Shown in pieces: positions 35,849 through 45,364 of a DNA stretch of 64,000 nucleotides (positions are counted from its first letter, which is position 1; each line of letters opens with the position of its first letter). The position numbers were made by a program, and so were the translations under genes. This stretch comes from Pedomonas mirosovicensis (lineage in GTDB: Bacteria > Pseudomonadota > Alphaproteobacteria > Sphingomonadales > Sphingomonadaceae). The DNA lies in assembly GCF_022569295.1 (NCBI RefSeq), contig NZ_JAKFIA010000002.1, forward strand, positions 756,001 to 820,000, in the 5' to 3' direction. The notes below the pieces were generated by a model. That model was not told the origin of the DNA. It saw only the letters and a program-made list of their open reading frames with translations, and searched no databases.

Positions 35849-37561
35849 CTATTGTTCCGGCTTCGCCACGGGCGGAGACTGGGGCGGCAACGTCGGGTCG
35901 ACGACCGCGCCGCGCGAGAGGTCGCGCGGCGCTTGCCTGCTGCCTGCCGGCAGAGCGCCCGGTGGCCGTTCCAGAAGGCGATGGATGCGCGGCGGCTCCT
36001 CCCCGCGATGGAAGGCGAGCACCCGGCGATCCACCTCCCGGTCCGCCACCGTGATGCGAGCGCGCTGGTGCAGATGCTCCCCCCAGGTGGCGCTATGGTA
36101 GCGCTCGATCCACAACTCCGGTTGCGTCAGGTCCTGCATCAGCGACCATCCCCTCGCCCCGTTCCGTTGCCGGATGCGGCGGCGCTCATCCATGACGGCG
36201 AGAAAGGCCATGGCATCGCCGGGGTCCACACGATATTCGATCTGGAGGACGACAGGGCCGCTCCGCAGGTCCAGTTCCACCTTGGGCGTGGGCAAAGCAT
36301 CCCGGTAAACAGGGGTAAGGTCGAGGGTTTCCATCTGCGGCAAGCGCCGCCACAAGCCAAGGGCAGCGCTGGCGAGCACCGCAATGCCTGAGGCCACCAT
36401 GGCGTCGGCAAGGCCCACCTGCTCCGCGAAATGGCCCCAAAGCCAGCTGCCGATCGCCATGCCGCCGAAGGTGACGGTCTGGTAGACGGCGAGCGCCCGG
36501 GCCACCACCCACCGGGGCGAGGACATCTGTACCGAAACGTTGAAGGTGGACAGGGCAAGCACCCACCCGGCACCGGCAAGCAGCAGCCCGGCCATGGTGA
36601 GCGGCAGCACCGTGCTGACGCCGGCGATGGCCGTTCCGATGCCATAACCGGCCATGGCCCAGCGCACCAAGGTTTCGTTGCGGAGTCTGCGGCGAAGGTG
36701 GGTGGAAACAAAGGCCCCGAGTACGGCCCCGATGCCGAAAGCCCCAAGGATGAGGCCATAGGTCAGCGGACCGCCATGCAGCCGTTCCCGCGCGATGAGC
36801 GCCATCAAGGCCCAGACCGCACTGCCGGCAACGCCGAAGCTGAGGCCACGCAGCAGCACGCGACTGATCGCCGGGGCCATGACGGCGTAGCGGATGCCGG
36901 CCATCATGGCGGAGGCCAAGGGCTCGCGCGGCAATTGCCGCGGGGGCGGATTGCGCCGCCAACCGACGAGAACCGTAATCAGCCCCACGTAGCTCAGCGC
37001 ATTGGCAAGAAATGCCGCCGCCGCGCCCGCCGCGGCGACCAGAGCGCCGCCGATGGCCGGTCCGACGCTACGGGCAATGTTGAAGCTGATGCTGTTGAGG
37101 GCAACCGCGCCCGGCAGATCCTCGCGCGGCACCTGCTCGCCAACCGATGCCTGCCAGGCGGGACCATTCAGCGCCGTGCCGCACCCGACCAGGAAGGTTA
37201 GAGACAGCAGCAGCCAGGGGGTCATCAGGCCAAGGAAGGTGATGGCCGTCAGCGCAATGGATACGGCCAGCATCAGCCCCTGCGCCGCGATCATCACCAC
37301 CCGCCGATCGAAATTGTCGGCAATGGCCCCGGCGGCGAGCGAGAACAGCATGATCGGCAGGGTGGTCGAAGCCTGGACCAATGCCACCATGTCCGCCGAG
37401 CCGGCGATGGACGTCATCATCCATGACGCGCCGACAGACTGGATCAGGCTGCCAAAGTTCGAGATCAGGCTGGCAATCCAGATCGCCCGGAATACCGGGT
37501 GCCGGAACGGCGAGAAAGGCGACTGGCGCGCCGCGGTGTCCGGGGCCTGCCCCTCCGTCAT
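35849..37561 (-). CDS. MFS exporter (EntS/MFS_3-like) with C-terminal ABM-like domain
   Basis: 570 residues. Twelve predicted membrane segments occupy about 25-410, beginning FRAIWIASLISNFGSLIQSVGASWMM, with the MFS loop AGAIADNFDRR after segment 2. A soluble C-terminal domain (about 425-540) has LQIEYRVDPGDAMAFLAVMDE and LWIERYHSATWGEHLHQ, like the antibiotic-biosynthesis-monooxygenase-type tail that often ends MFS_3 proteins. These proteins are proton-driven exporters, including the enterobactin exporter EntS; the substrate here is unknown. Stands alone, with about 275 non-coding bases upstream. Confidence 0.88.
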   Translation of the reverse strand: MTEGQAPDTAARQSPFSPFRHPVFRAIWIASLISNFGSLIQSVGASWMMTSIAGSADMVALVQASTTLPIMLFSLAAGAIADNFDRRVVMIAAQGLMLAVSIALTAITFLGLMTPWLLLSLTFLVGCGTALNGPAWQASVGEQVPREDLPGAVALNSISFNIARSVGPAIGGALVAAAGAAAAFLANALSYVGLITVLVGWRRNPPPRQLPREPLASAMMAGIRYAVMAPAISRVLLRGLSFGVAGSAVWALMALIARERLHGGPLTYGLILGAFGIGAVLGAFVSTHLRRRLRNETLVRWAMAGYGIGTAIAGVSTVLPLTMAGLLLAGAGWVLALSTFNVSVQMSSPRWVVARALAVYQTVTFGGMAIGSWLWGHFAEQVGLADAMVASGIAVLASAALGLWRRLPQMETLDLTPVYRDALPTPKVELDLRSGPVVLQIEYRVDPGDAMAFLAVMDERRRIRQRNGARGWSLMQDLTQPELWIERYHSATWGEHLHQRARITVADREVDRRVLAFHRGEEPPRIHRLLERPPGALPAGSRQAPRDLSRGAVVDPTLPPQSPPVAKPEQ

Positions 37562-37837
37562 GACAGTGGCCGTGGATCAGGGAATGAGCAGGGCATCATG
37601 GGTTCGCTCCGCCAAACAACATCGGCGCACAAGCATATAGAATCAAGACTGGATTCGCCCAGTTCAGCGATGGCGGCTGATCGGGGATCCCAAAAGCGCC
37701 CATGGCCTCTGAGGCGGAAAGATCATTGTGCCGGTCGCAAGATATTCCGCCCAATATGGTGCGGGCCGAGGCTCGCACAGCAAGCCCCGGCCCTTCCAGC
37801 CCGCATTGCGCCATGGGAGGCGCAACGCATGTTCTAT

Positions 37838-38389
37838 TTAGTTCCGAGCCCGCTGAGCCTTCATGGCCTCGCGCGCGGCCTGCCGCTCGGCGGCGGTCAC
37901 GACGCCGTTGTGGTCGGCGTCCATCTTATCGAACCGGGCCAGGGCCGGGCCTTCGAACTCCGCCTTGGAGATCAGGCCATCGCCATTGGCATCTCGCAGG
38001 GCGCCCATGGAGCCGGCATGCCGGAAGCCGTGGCCGCGCTTGCCGAAGTGGGCATGGCGCTTGCCATCACCCTGCCTGGCATGATCCGCCCGCTTGTCAT
38101 GGGCGGCCTGCATCTCGGCCAGGGTGATCGCTCCGTTGCCGTCCGTATCCAGACGCTTGAACTGCTGGGCGATCCGCGCATCCCGCGCCGCTTTCAGCTC
38201 GGCCGTCGCGATAGTGCCGTCCTTATTGGCATCGAACTTGGCAAAGCGCGCATCCAGCCGCTCGACCAGCTTGGCGCGCTGCAGGTCAGCCTTGGGCGCC
38301 GGCTGGCCCGCGCCCGGCTGGGCGACGGCGATACCGGCCGAAAGCAGGGTCAGGGCGGAGAGGCCGGCGGCGATCAACGTCTTTTTCAT
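37838..38389 (-). CDS. Periplasmic EF-hand protein
   Basis: 183 residues with signal peptide (KKTLIAAGLSALTLLSAGIAVAQ). Four EF-hand loops are visible: DANKDGTIATAE, DTDGNGAITLAE, DANGDGLISKAE and DADHNGVVTAAE, each with Asp/Asn/Glu at calcium-ligand positions. Between the second and third lies a His/Lys/Arg-rich stretch. Likely a calcium-binding or calcium-sensing periplasmic protein. Directly downstream of the sensor-kinase gene. A tandem direct-repeat box at 38482-38504 suggests control by the neighbouring OmpR-type regulator. Confidence 0.88.
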   Translation of the reverse strand: MKKTLIAAGLSALTLLSAGIAVAQPGAGQPAPKADLQRAKLVERLDARFAKFDANKDGTIATAELKAARDARIAQQFKRLDTDGNGAITLAEMQAAHDKRADHARQGDGKRHAHFGKRGHGFRHAGSMGALRDANGDGLISKAEFEGPALARFDKMDADHNGVVTAAERQAAREAMKAQRARN

Positions 38390-38481
38390 GGGGCAGATCC
38401 TTCTTGTCCTAAGGCACCCTTGGGCGCCGTCAGGATCGGTTTTCGCAGCCCACTGTCGCGGGAGTTTGTCGAGGGAGGCCT

Positions 38482-38504
38482 GAAATTGTCGCAAATTGTC
38501 GCAA
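38482..38504 (-). promoter_or_regulatory. Tandem direct-repeat box (OmpR-family site) before the EF-hand gene
   Basis: On the plus strand GAAATTGTCGC is followed by AAATTGTCGCAA, i.e. TTGTCGCAAA repeated with a 10-bp period. Ten-base direct repeats are the typical layout of OmpR/PhoB-family sites. It lies about 95 bases upstream of the EF-hand start. The same box occurs upstream of the RcnB-like gene at 41106. Confidence 0.6.
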
Positions 38505-38528
38505 GCGAAATGGCCGGTCAGTCGGCCG

Positions 38529-39866
38529 TCAGGGCAGCCGTAAAACAGCTGCAAGACCACCTTCCGGACGGTTGGCAAGCGTGAGCGTGCCGCCATGGCT
38601 TTCGGCCACGGCCCTGGCGATGGCCAGTCCTAAGCCGCTGCCGCCAGTCTTTCGGCTGCGGGAGGACTCGACCCGGTAAAAGGGCTCCAGCACCCGCTCC
38701 AGCTCTCCCAGGGGCAGACCGGGGCCATTATCAAGCACAGCAATTTCCACGACCCTTCCCGCGCGACGTACTTGGAGGCGCGCGGAGCCTGCGTATTTGA
38801 GAGCATTATCGACAAGATTGCGGATGGCCCGCCTGAGCAGATTCGGCTGGACCGCAAGGACCAGTCGTTCGGACGGCATCATCGCAACGTCATGGCCAAG
38901 CTCCGCGTAATCCTCGCAGAGCGCATCGACGAGCGCCGTTACATCCATGTCCCGCGCTGTCTCTCGCGCGCGGCCGGAGCGGGCGAGCACGAGAATATCC
39001 TCCATCATCGCCGTCAACTCCTCGATGCTGGCAGTCACCCGCGCGCGCTCCTCCTCCGGCTCCATCCCTTCGAGGCGAATGCGGATGGAGGCGAGCGGCG
39101 TCCGCAGATCATGGCCAATGGCGCCCAGCATCCGGTCCTTTTCATCCAGAAGCGCCAGCACCCGGTGGTTCATGGCGTTGAAGGCTTCGATGGCGCGCCG
39201 CAAGTCCTGCGGCCCGCGCGGCTCGACCGCTGCCGGCGCGGTGCGCCCGGCAAACTGCTCGGCGGCGCGGGTCAGGTCGCCAAGCGGCCGGGACAGCCGC
39301 CGGGCGATGAACAGCGCCGCGCCCAGTACGATGAGGTAGAGAACGATGGTTGCCAGCACCAGCCGCACGGTCAGCAGCGGGTCGCGGGGCGGAAGGAAAA
39401 TTCTGGCATTCAGCCACTGGCCGTCTTCAAGCCGCACCGACAGAAACAGCGCCTCGGCCCTGCGCTCAAGACCCGAGCCGGGCGTGCGACGACCAACCCA
39501 GCGGATAGCGGCGCGGATATCATCGGCGGGCAGATCGGCTGCGGCAAGCTCAGCTCTCAGCCGCTCCTCCGTTGCCTCCCGCCGCTGGACATTCTGGCGG
39601 ATACGCGGTCGCGGATCGAGCGTGAAGCGGGCGCCGCGCCGTGAGGCATCAACGAGGACAAGATTCCGAAATTCTTCAGGAGCCTGAGCATAATCCGCAA
39701 TCGTTGCGGCGAAGCGGTTGATGGCCGGGCCTTCGTTCCTGGCCAGGCTCAGCTTTTGCCGTTCGTTGAGAATGAGGCCAAAGTTGAACAGCTGCGCGAT
39801 CAAAAGCGCCCCTCCGATGAGAAGCGCCATCTGCCCGGCGAGGCTCCGGGGGAGGAAGCGCCTCAC
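38529..39866 (-). CDS. Membrane sensor histidine kinase (EnvZ-like)
   Basis: About 445 residues from a GTG at 39866 whose GTGA overlaps the corrected stop of the response-regulator gene; the longer frame to 39908 overlaps the regulator and is less likely. Transmembrane segment 1 (MALLIGGALLIAQLFNFGLIL), a periplasmic domain of about 140 residues, segment 2 (LATIVLYLIVLGAALFIA), HAMP, HisKA with phospho-His in IGHDLRTPLASI, and HATPase with RAIRNLVDNALKYA, DNGPGLP and GSGLGLAIARAVA. Partner of the adjacent OmpR-type regulator. The flanking EF-hand and RcnB-like genes suggest it senses metal ions or envelope state. Confidence 0.92.
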   Translation of the reverse strand: MRRFLPRSLAGQMALLIGGALLIAQLFNFGLILNERQKLSLARNEGPAINRFAATIADYAQAPEEFRNLVLVDASRRGARFTLDPRPRIRQNVQRREATEERLRAELAAADLPADDIRAAIRWVGRRTPGSGLERRAEALFLSVRLEDGQWLNARIFLPPRDPLLTVRLVLATIVLYLIVLGAALFIARRLSRPLGDLTRAAEQFAGRTAPAAVEPRGPQDLRRAIEAFNAMNHRVLALLDEKDRMLGAIGHDLRTPLASIRIRLEGMEPEEERARVTASIEELTAMMEDILVLARSGRARETARDMDVTALVDALCEDYAELGHDVAMMPSERLVLAVQPNLLRRAIRNLVDNALKYAGSARLQVRRAGRVVEIAVLDNGPGLPLGELERVLEPFYRVESSRSRKTGGSGLGLAIARAVAESHGGTLTLANRPEGGLAAVLRLP

Positions 39867-40584
39867 AGCCGGCGCACGTCGGCGGCGAGCGTATAGCCCC
39901 CGCCCCACACGGTCTTGATGAGTTTGGGTTCGCGTGGGTCTTCTTCGATCTTTTTCGCAGGCGGCTGATATGGTTATCGATGCTGCGCTCGAATGCCGCC
40001 AGTTCCCGGCCCTGGCTCAGATCCAGCAGCTGGTCGCGGGTCAGAACCCGCTTGGGATGGGTGACGAACGCCAGCAGCAGATTGTATTCGCCGGTTGAGA
40101 GCGGCACGGCAACGCCATCCGTTCCCACCAGCTCGCGCTCTCCGGTCTTCAAGACCCAGGACCCAAAGGCATACCCTTCCGCCTCGGGCGCATGGACAGG
40201 AGCGCCGCCGGCCCCCGTGGTCCGCCGCAGCACGGCCTTGATGCGGGCAAGCAGCTCGCGCGGGGAGAAGGGCTTGGTCACATAGTCGTCCGCCCCGATT
40301 TCAAGGCCGACGATCCGATCCGTCTCCTCGGTCTTGGCGGTGAGCAAGATAACCGGAATGCTGGCGGTGGCGCGGATGAAGCTGGTGAGCGCCAGCCCGT
40401 CCTCGCCGGGCATCATGATGTCGAGGAGCACCAGATCGATGGCATGGGCCGCCAGGATCTGGCGGGCCGCCGCCGCGTTCTCGGCCTTGGAGACGCGCAC
40501 GCCATTGCGGCTGAGGTAGGCGGCCAACGGATCGCGGATATCCCGTTCGTCATCGACGATGAGGATGTGAGGCTCCGTCGTCAT
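39863..40584 (-). pseudogene. OmpR-type response regulator, 1-nt frameshift in the DNA-binding domain
   Basis: The receiver (1-120) has VDDERDIRD, Asp55 in LLDIMMPGEDG and Lys in VTKPFSPRE. The winged-helix domain (about 140-235) starts normally with GERELVGTDGVAVPLSTGEYNLL and RSIDNHISRLRK. The frame is then lost at an A5 run (39951-39955, T5 on plus). Adding one A restores KIEEDPREPKLIKTVWGGGY and the canonical end LAADVRRL with a TGA at 39863-39865 that overlaps the kinase GTG. Without the correction the recognition wing is lost and the frame runs on into the kinase gene. Given the intact operon logic a sequencing error is likely. Confidence 0.88.
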
Positions 40585-40608
40585 CGCTTCGCCCTTGCTG
40601 CCTGCAAC

Positions 40609-40644
40609 AAAAAGGCTCCATCCAAGCCATGGGTGGAGCCTTTT
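40609..40644 (-). terminator. Intrinsic terminator of the RcnB-like gene
   Basis: Stem AAAAGGCTCCA / TGGAGCCTTTT around a 13-base loop, followed on the minus strand by a T-run. It starts five bases after the RcnB-like stop and ends 25 bases before the regulator ATG. The A-rich left arm also lets it work in the opposite direction. Confidence 0.75.
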
Positions 40645-40648
40645 CTTC

Positions 40649-41022
40649 TTAGTTGATCAGGACGCTGGTCACAACGGCGGCAACAATGCCGCTGGTGATG
40701 CCGACCAGGACCGCATCGTTGCCCGAGCGGACCCAGTGATAGCCGCGCGGCGCATCGTGCAGGCGGTAGCGATGCGGATCCTTGATGATGACATAGCGAG
40801 GCGCATAGCGATGGTCGAAGCGATCCCCCTGTGCCAGGCGCGATACTCCACATGGCGCCGAGCCGGAACACGGACGACCTTGGTGACCACTTCCCGATGC
40901 ACCTCGACATGCCGGTGACCCATATGCTCGTACCGGCCCCGATCGTGACCGGGAGCAGCCATGACTGGCGTGGTCGTGGCAAGAACCGAAACAGCAAGCG
41001 CGGCAATGACGAACTTCTTCAC
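40649..41022 (-). pseudogene. RcnB-family periplasmic protein, 1-nt frameshift
   Basis: Signal peptide (KKFVIAALAVSVLATTTPVMA), then a His/Arg-rich region with HVEVHREVVTKVVRV. The frame breaks at a five-G run (40825-40829, C5 on plus). Adding one G gives AWHRGDRFDHRYAPRYVIIK, then YRLHDAPRGYHWVRSGNDAV and a hydrophobic C-terminus ending VLIN, the standard end of the RcnB family (about 120 residues). RcnB proteins act in periplasmic nickel/cobalt homeostasis in E. coli; alphaproteobacterial paralogs are less defined. Start is GTG at 41022 with GGAGAAG upstream. A copy of the tandem TTGTCGCAAA box lies 85 bases upstream. Confidence 0.82.
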
Positions 41023-41105
41023 GGGGACTTCTCCATTAACGCCGACTTCTGGCGATAAGGAGACAGTGCCATCGGCCTGTCGCAGGATTTTCGCCGCCAC
41101 GCTTC

Positions 41106-41123
41106 GAAATTGTCGCAAATTGT
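41106..41123 (-). promoter_or_regulatory. Tandem direct-repeat box before the RcnB-like gene
   Basis: GAAATTGTCGCAAATTGT, identical over 18 bases to the box at 38482; only the end of the second repeat differs. Same orientation and nearly the same distance from the start codon (about 85 bases versus 95), which supports a common regulator, presumably the OmpR-type protein between them. Confidence 0.6.
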
Positions 41124-41157
41124 ATCTGCCCTGCGGCTGCGCGCTTGCGCCGGCCCC

Positions 41158-43380
41158 TTATACCGGCGGCAGACCGGGCAGCAGCTTATCAAGCGTAACC
41201 GGATAATCACGCACGCGCATGCCGGTGGCGTTGTAAATGGCATTCACCACCGCCGCACCGGCTCCGGAGATGCTCAGCTCCCCCAGCCCCTTGGCGTGGA
41301 GCGGGTTGGCGAAGGGATCGCGCTCCGGCAAAAACTCCACATCCAGATGCGGCACATCGGCATGCACCGGCACATGATATTCTGCAAGATCGCGGTTCAC
41401 GATCTTGCCGTTGCGCGGATCATGAAGCAGCTCTTCGCTCAGCGCCGCGCCGATGCCGAAGATGATGCCGCCAATGCACTGTGAGCGCGCGGTTTTCTCA
41501 TTCAAAATACGCCCGGAGGCAAAGCGGCTGACCCAGCGAACCACGCGAATTTCACCGGTGACGGCATTGACCTTCACTTCGCAGAAATGCGCGCCATAGG
41601 CCGCCTGCCGGGTTTCCTTCTGCATCGAACCGGGCTCGATCTTGCCATAGGCGCTCAGCCCTGAACCAATAAGAGACTCCAAGGGCTGGCTGCGGTTCGC
41701 GCAGATCGCCTTGCCGTCCTTCAGGACCAGCTCCTCGGCGGTGCAGCCCATGGCCTCAGCCAGCTTTTCACGCAAGCTCTGGCAGGCGAGATAAACTGAC
41801 GAGCCGCTGCTGGCCGCACCCCATGAGCCGCCCGATCCGGCTGCCGGCGCAAAGCGGGTGTCGCCCAGGCACACGTCGATCCGATCCACCGGCAAGCCGA
41901 GAATTTCCGCGGCGATCTGGGCCAAAATCGTATAGGTGCCGGTGCCGATATCGGTCATATCCGTCTCGATGACCGCTCGGCCTTCAGGCGTCAGAAAGAC
42001 ACGGGCCTCGGACTTATGCAGGAGGTTGCTGCGCGCCGCCGCCGCCATGCCGTGGCCGATGAGCCATTCGCCCTCGCGTCGCCCGCCCGGCGTGCGGTTA
42101 CGCGCTTCCCAGCCGAAGCGCTGCGCCGCCTCATCGAGACATTCGACAAACTGGCGAGTTGAATAACGGTGACCCGTTTCGGGATCGACCGGCGGGTCGT
42201 TGCGCTTTCTGAGATCGACAGGGTCCAGCTCAAGCTTTTCGGCCAGTTCGTCCATGGCGCATTCAAGCGCGAGCATGCCAGCCGCCTCGCCCGGCGCGCG
42301 CATCGAGCCGGACAGCAGCCAGTTCATGCGGACGATATCATGAGTAATGCGCCGGGCCTCGCCCGCATAGAGAAAATGGGTGGCTGCGCCCGCCGGCTCG
42401 AAGAAATCCTCCCGCTCGAGGTTGCTGCAGAGCGTCTCGTGGCCGACTGCAAGCAGCCGACCGTCGCGGGTTGCGCCCAAACGGATGCGCTGGCGCGTGT
42501 TGGAGCGGCGAACGGTGGCATCGAAAACCTGCTGGCGGGTCATGACCGCCTTGACCGGCCGGCCCAGCTTGCGGGAGGCGATGGCTGCGGCCACCGCCTC
42601 TGACGCAATGCCAAGCTTGGAGCCGAAACCGCCACCCACATAGGCCGAGACGATCCGCACCTGTTCGAGCGGCAAATCAAGCGCATCGGCAAGCTGCTTG
42701 CGATTATAGGCCGGCATCTGGAGAGAACCGTAAAGCGTAACGCTGTCGCCTTCCCACACGGCGATGGAGGCGTGCAGCTCCATGGCGGCGCTGTTCTGGC
42801 TCGGCGTGGTCCAGACGGCATCAACGGTTACCTCCGCCGCCGCCATTGCCGCATCAATATCGCCCTGATTGTGGTGCGCCTCGAGAAAACCGCCGGAGGG
42901 CTTCTCCGCCGTCTCAAGGCGCCCCTCGAAGTCAAAGCAGCCAGGTTCGGGTTGCCAGTCGATTACAACCTCGTGCGCGGCTGCCCGTGCCTGCTCGAAT
43001 GTCTCGGCAACCACAAGCGCGACAGGCTCTCCGTAGTACTGCACGTCGCGCACGCCCTGTTCAGGAGCCTCTGCCTGGGCCCCTTGCTGCGGGTTGCGAA
43101 TGAACGCATCGAGATCCACAAGAACATCCAGCACGCCCGGCATGGCGCGTGCAGCCTCAACATCGATGCGGTTTATGCGCCCGCGCCCGAACTTGGCGCT
43201 GACCAGAAATCCGTGCGCCATGTTTTCGAGCTGGTATTCCGCCGCATAGGTCGCCTTGCCGGAGACTTTCCTGGGGCCATCGATGCGGTCGATGGGGCGG
43301 CTGATTACCGCCTGCACACCGGTATCGAGCAGGCTATGCTCAACGGGGCGATCCATTTTAAAGAAGGTGATGTCGTTCAC
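41158..43380 (-). CDS. Molybdopterin-binding subunit of aldehyde/xanthine oxidoreductase (PaoC/YagR-like)
   Basis: 740 residues. Begins with the domain containing [24 protein letters not shown]. The molybdenum-cofactor domain has [50 protein letters not shown] and the catalytic Glu in [11 protein letters not shown] near the C-terminus. It oxidises aldehydes (aromatic aldehydes in PaoABC) to acids using Mo-molybdopterin. It overlaps the FAD-subunit stop by four bases and is the last gene of a three-gene operon ordered Fe-S, FAD, Mo, the same order as paoABC. Confidence 0.93.
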   Translation of the reverse strand: MNDITFFKMDRPVEHSLLDTGVQAVISRPIDRIDGPRKVSGKATYAAEYQLENMAHGFLVSAKFGRGRINRIDVEAARAMPGVLDVLVDLDAFIRNPQQGAQAEAPEQGVRDVQYYGEPVALVVAETFEQARAAAHEVVIDWQPEPGCFDFEGRLETAEKPSGGFLEAHHNQGDIDAAMAAAEVTVDAVWTTPSQNSAAMELHASIAVWEGDSVTLYGSLQMPAYNRKQLADALDLPLEQVRIVSAYVGGGFGSKLGIASEAVAAAIASRKLGRPVKAVMTRQQVFDATVRRSNTRQRIRLGATRDGRLLAVGHETLCSNLEREDFFEPAGAATHFLYAGEARRITHDIVRMNWLLSGSMRAPGEAAGMLALECAMDELAEKLELDPVDLRKRNDPPVDPETGHRYSTRQFVECLDEAAQRFGWEARNRTPGGRREGEWLIGHGMAAAARSNLLHKSEARVFLTPEGRAVIETDMTDIGTGTYTILAQIAAEILGLPVDRIDVCLGDTRFAPAAGSGGSWGAASSGSSVYLACQSLREKLAEAMGCTAEELVLKDGKAICANRSQPLESLIGSGLSAYGKIEPGSMQKETRQAAYGAHFCEVKVNAVTGEIRVVRWVSRFASGRILNEKTARSQCIGGIIFGIGAALSEELLHDPRNGKIVNRDLAEYHVPVHADVPHLDVEFLPERDPFANPLHAKGLGELSISGAGAAVVNAIYNATGMRVRDYPVTLDKLLPGLPPV

Positions 43381-44366
43381 TGGATCCCTCCGCCGGTCAG
43401 CTCGCGTAAGGCGGCGACGAGCACCCGGCGCGCGAGCGGTATCTTGAAGTCATTGCTGCCGTAGCCCTGGGCCTCGCCAAGCAGGATATCAGCTGCGGCT
43501 TCAAACAATGCCGGTGATGGCTCCTGCCCCAGCAGTCGTTCCTCGACGCGCGGATCGCGCCAGGGCATGTGCGCCAGCCCGCCGAACGCCAGGGCGACGG
43601 ACGAAATCCGTCCCTCCTTCATGTCCAGAACACCCGCCACCGAGACCAGCGCAAAGGCATAGGAAGCGCGATCCCGCACCTTGCGGTAAAGCTGCTGTCC
43701 CGGCGGTGGTGGGGGAAGTTCGATGTGGGTGATGAGTTCGCCCGGCTCCAGAATATTTTCGATATGCGGCGTGTCGCCGGGCAGGCAGTAGAAATCCGCG
43801 ATGGGGATACGCCGGCCATCCCCCTGCGACCGCAGGGTCACGATGGTGGCATCCAGAGCCCGCATGGCAACCGCCATGTCGGAAGGGTGGGTTGCGATGC
43901 AATGTTCGGAAGTGCCGAGAATGGCCAGATTGCGGTTGAACCCCTCGCGCGCGGAACAGCCGGAGCCGGGCGCACGCTTGTTGCAGTCCATGCCGGGATC
44001 ATAGAAATAATAGCAGCGCGTGCGCTGGAGCAGGTTGCCGCCGGTCGAGGCCTTGTTGCGGAGCTGGCCCGTGGCTCCGGCCAGCAACGCCCGGCTGAGC
44101 ACCGGGTAATGGCGGCGCACCACCGGATGGGCGGCCAAATCCGCGTTCGGCATTAATGCGCCGATCAAAAGGCCGCCCTCCTCCGTTTCCTTCATGTCGG
44201 CAAGGTCGAGCCGGCTGATATCAACGAGGCGTTGTGGCGCCATGATCTGAAGCTTCATGAGGTCGAGAAGGTTCGTGCCTCCGGCGATGAACCGCGCCTC
44301 CCCCATGCCGCAGGCGCTGACGGCTGCCTCCGGGCTGTCGGCGCGCACATAATCGAAGGCCTTCAT
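43377..44366 (-). CDS. FAD-binding subunit of aldehyde oxidoreductase (PaoB/YagS-like)
   Basis: 329 residues from the ATG at 44366 (GGAGAGCAGG upstream, overlapping the Fe-S gene stop). FAD-binding PCMH-type fold with [15 protein letters not shown] and [14 protein letters not shown]. The insertion with Cys residues in [18 protein letters not shown] and TSEHCIA matches the extra [4Fe-4S] site of PaoB and 4-hydroxybenzoyl-CoA reductase beta subunits, absent from ordinary xanthine dehydrogenase. It passes electrons from molybdenum through FAD. Confidence 0.92.
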   Translation of the reverse strand: MKAFDYVRADSPEAAVSACGMGEARFIAGGTNLLDLMKLQIMAPQRLVDISRLDLADMKETEEGGLLIGALMPNADLAAHPVVRRHYPVLSRALLAGATGQLRNKASTGGNLLQRTRCYYFYDPGMDCNKRAPGSGCSAREGFNRNLAILGTSEHCIATHPSDMAVAMRALDATIVTLRSQGDGRRIPIADFYCLPGDTPHIENILEPGELITHIELPPPPPGQQLYRKVRDRASYAFALVSVAGVLDMKEGRISSVALAFGGLAHMPWRDPRVEERLLGQEPSPALFEAAADILLGEAQGYGSNDFKIPLARRVLVAALRELTGGGIQ

Positions 44367-44863
44367 TGCCTGCTCTCCACCACGTCGCGGATCGCATCGA
44401 CGATATTGGGATAGGCCGAGCACCGGCAGAGGTTGCCGCTCATCCGCTCACGGATTTCCGCGTCCGTCAGTCCGGGGGGATGGTCCAGCTCCGGGCTCAC
44501 ATGGCTGGGCCAGCCCCTGGCAACCTCGTCAATCATCCCAACGGCCGAGCAGATCTGGCCGGGCGTGCAGTAGCCGCATTGGAAGGCATCGTGCCGCACG
44601 AAGGCCTGCTGCAAGGAATGCAGCGCCTCCGGCGTGCCCAGCCCTTCGATGGTCGTGATGGCGTCGCCCTCGTGCATGACAGCCAGGGTGAGGCAGGAAT
44701 TGATGCGCCGGCCGTTGACCAGAATGGTGCAGGCCCCGCATTGCCCGTGATCGCAGCCCTTCTTGGTGCCGGTCAGCCCCAGATGCTCGCGCAGCAGATC
44801 GAGAAGCGATGTGCGGACATCTGCGTTTACTTCATATGGCGTGTTGTTGACGATGAAGCGCAT
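44363..44863 (-). CDS. [2Fe-2S] subunit of aldehyde oxidoreductase (PaoA/YagT-like)
   Basis: 166 residues from the ATG at 44863 (MRFIVNN); four extra residues are possible. The plant-type [2Fe-2S] motif [15 protein letters not shown] is followed by a Cys in INSCLT. The second cluster is in [11 protein letters not shown] and [14 protein letters not shown]. coli PaoA carries a Tat signal that sends the complex to the periplasm; here the protein starts directly at the ferredoxin fold with no signal peptide, so the complex should be cytoplasmic. First gene of the operon. Confidence 0.92.
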   Translation of the reverse strand: MRFIVNNTPYEVNADVRTSLLDLLREHLGLTGTKKGCDHGQCGACTILVNGRRINSCLTLAVMHEGDAITTIEGLGTPEALHSLQQAFVRHDAFQCGYCTPGQICSAVGMIDEVARGWPSHVSPELDHPPGLTDAEIRERMSGNLCRCSAYPNIVDAIRDVVESRQ

Positions 44864-45344
44864 GTCGCCCCCCACTCGTTTCCTGACGGGGTGAACGCGC
44901 GTTCGCAGTATGGTTTCCGCTGGTTCCGGTTTCTTATCCTCTTGTAGGGCAGGCTGTGGCCTTGACGCACCTAAGGCCGGGCTCGGCCGTCATCAATACA
45001 TCCGCTTACAATATCGTCTTCACCAAGCCGCCCGAGGAAGCGGCAATGGCCGGCGCCCAGGCCTGCGGTTGCCTGCAAACAAGGCTGGCAAATTCCTCGA
45101 CCGGACGGTAAGCCTTTGAAACCATCAAGAATTGGCATGGGACGCGGCCCGGTTGGGGAGAACCGGGTAATCCCCGGTCGTTCCAGACGCCGACAACGGA
45201 TGGCAAGATACACCCTGTGGTTTGCGACCCTGGCAAGTCTTGTGGCTGGTTGCGTTGCTGAGCAGAACATAGAGGTGGCGGCTGCGGCCCGGAAGGACCC
45301 GGTTACCGGGCAAATGGCTGGCCATGCACAGGAGGGAGACCGAA
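44864..45344. other. Divergent intergenic region between the aldehyde oxidoreductase and homogentisate operons
   Basis: About 480 bases with two dyads near hmgA: ACCGGG-taatc-CCCGGT (45162-45178) and CCCGGTTACCGGG (45298-45310). Both share a GGTTACC-like core and could bind a regulator of the homogentisate genes. A short possible lipoprotein ORF (45200-45364) is listed separately. No other supported feature. Confidence 0.45.
45162..45178 (+). promoter_or_regulatory. Dyad upstream of hmgA
   Basis: ACCGGG, five-base spacer, CCCGGT, perfectly inverted. A related palindrome CCCGGTTACCGGG lies at 45298-45310, 35 bases before the hmgA ATG. Two related dyads ahead of one operon suggest operator use, but a hairpin is equally possible. 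Confidence 0.3.
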
Positions 45345-45364
45345 ATGGCGACAGCGACGGCTGA
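45200..45364 (+). CDS. Possible small lipoprotein (weak)
   Basis: 54 residues: [22 protein letters not shown] is a fair lipoprotein signal with lipobox LVAGC. There is no ribosome site before the ATG, the tail overlaps the hmgA start by 20 bases, and I know no family like it. It may be chance; included only because the signal is well formed. Confidence 0.2.
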   Translation: MARYTLWFATLASLVAGCVAEQNIEVAAAARKDPVTGQMAGHAQEGDRNGDSDG

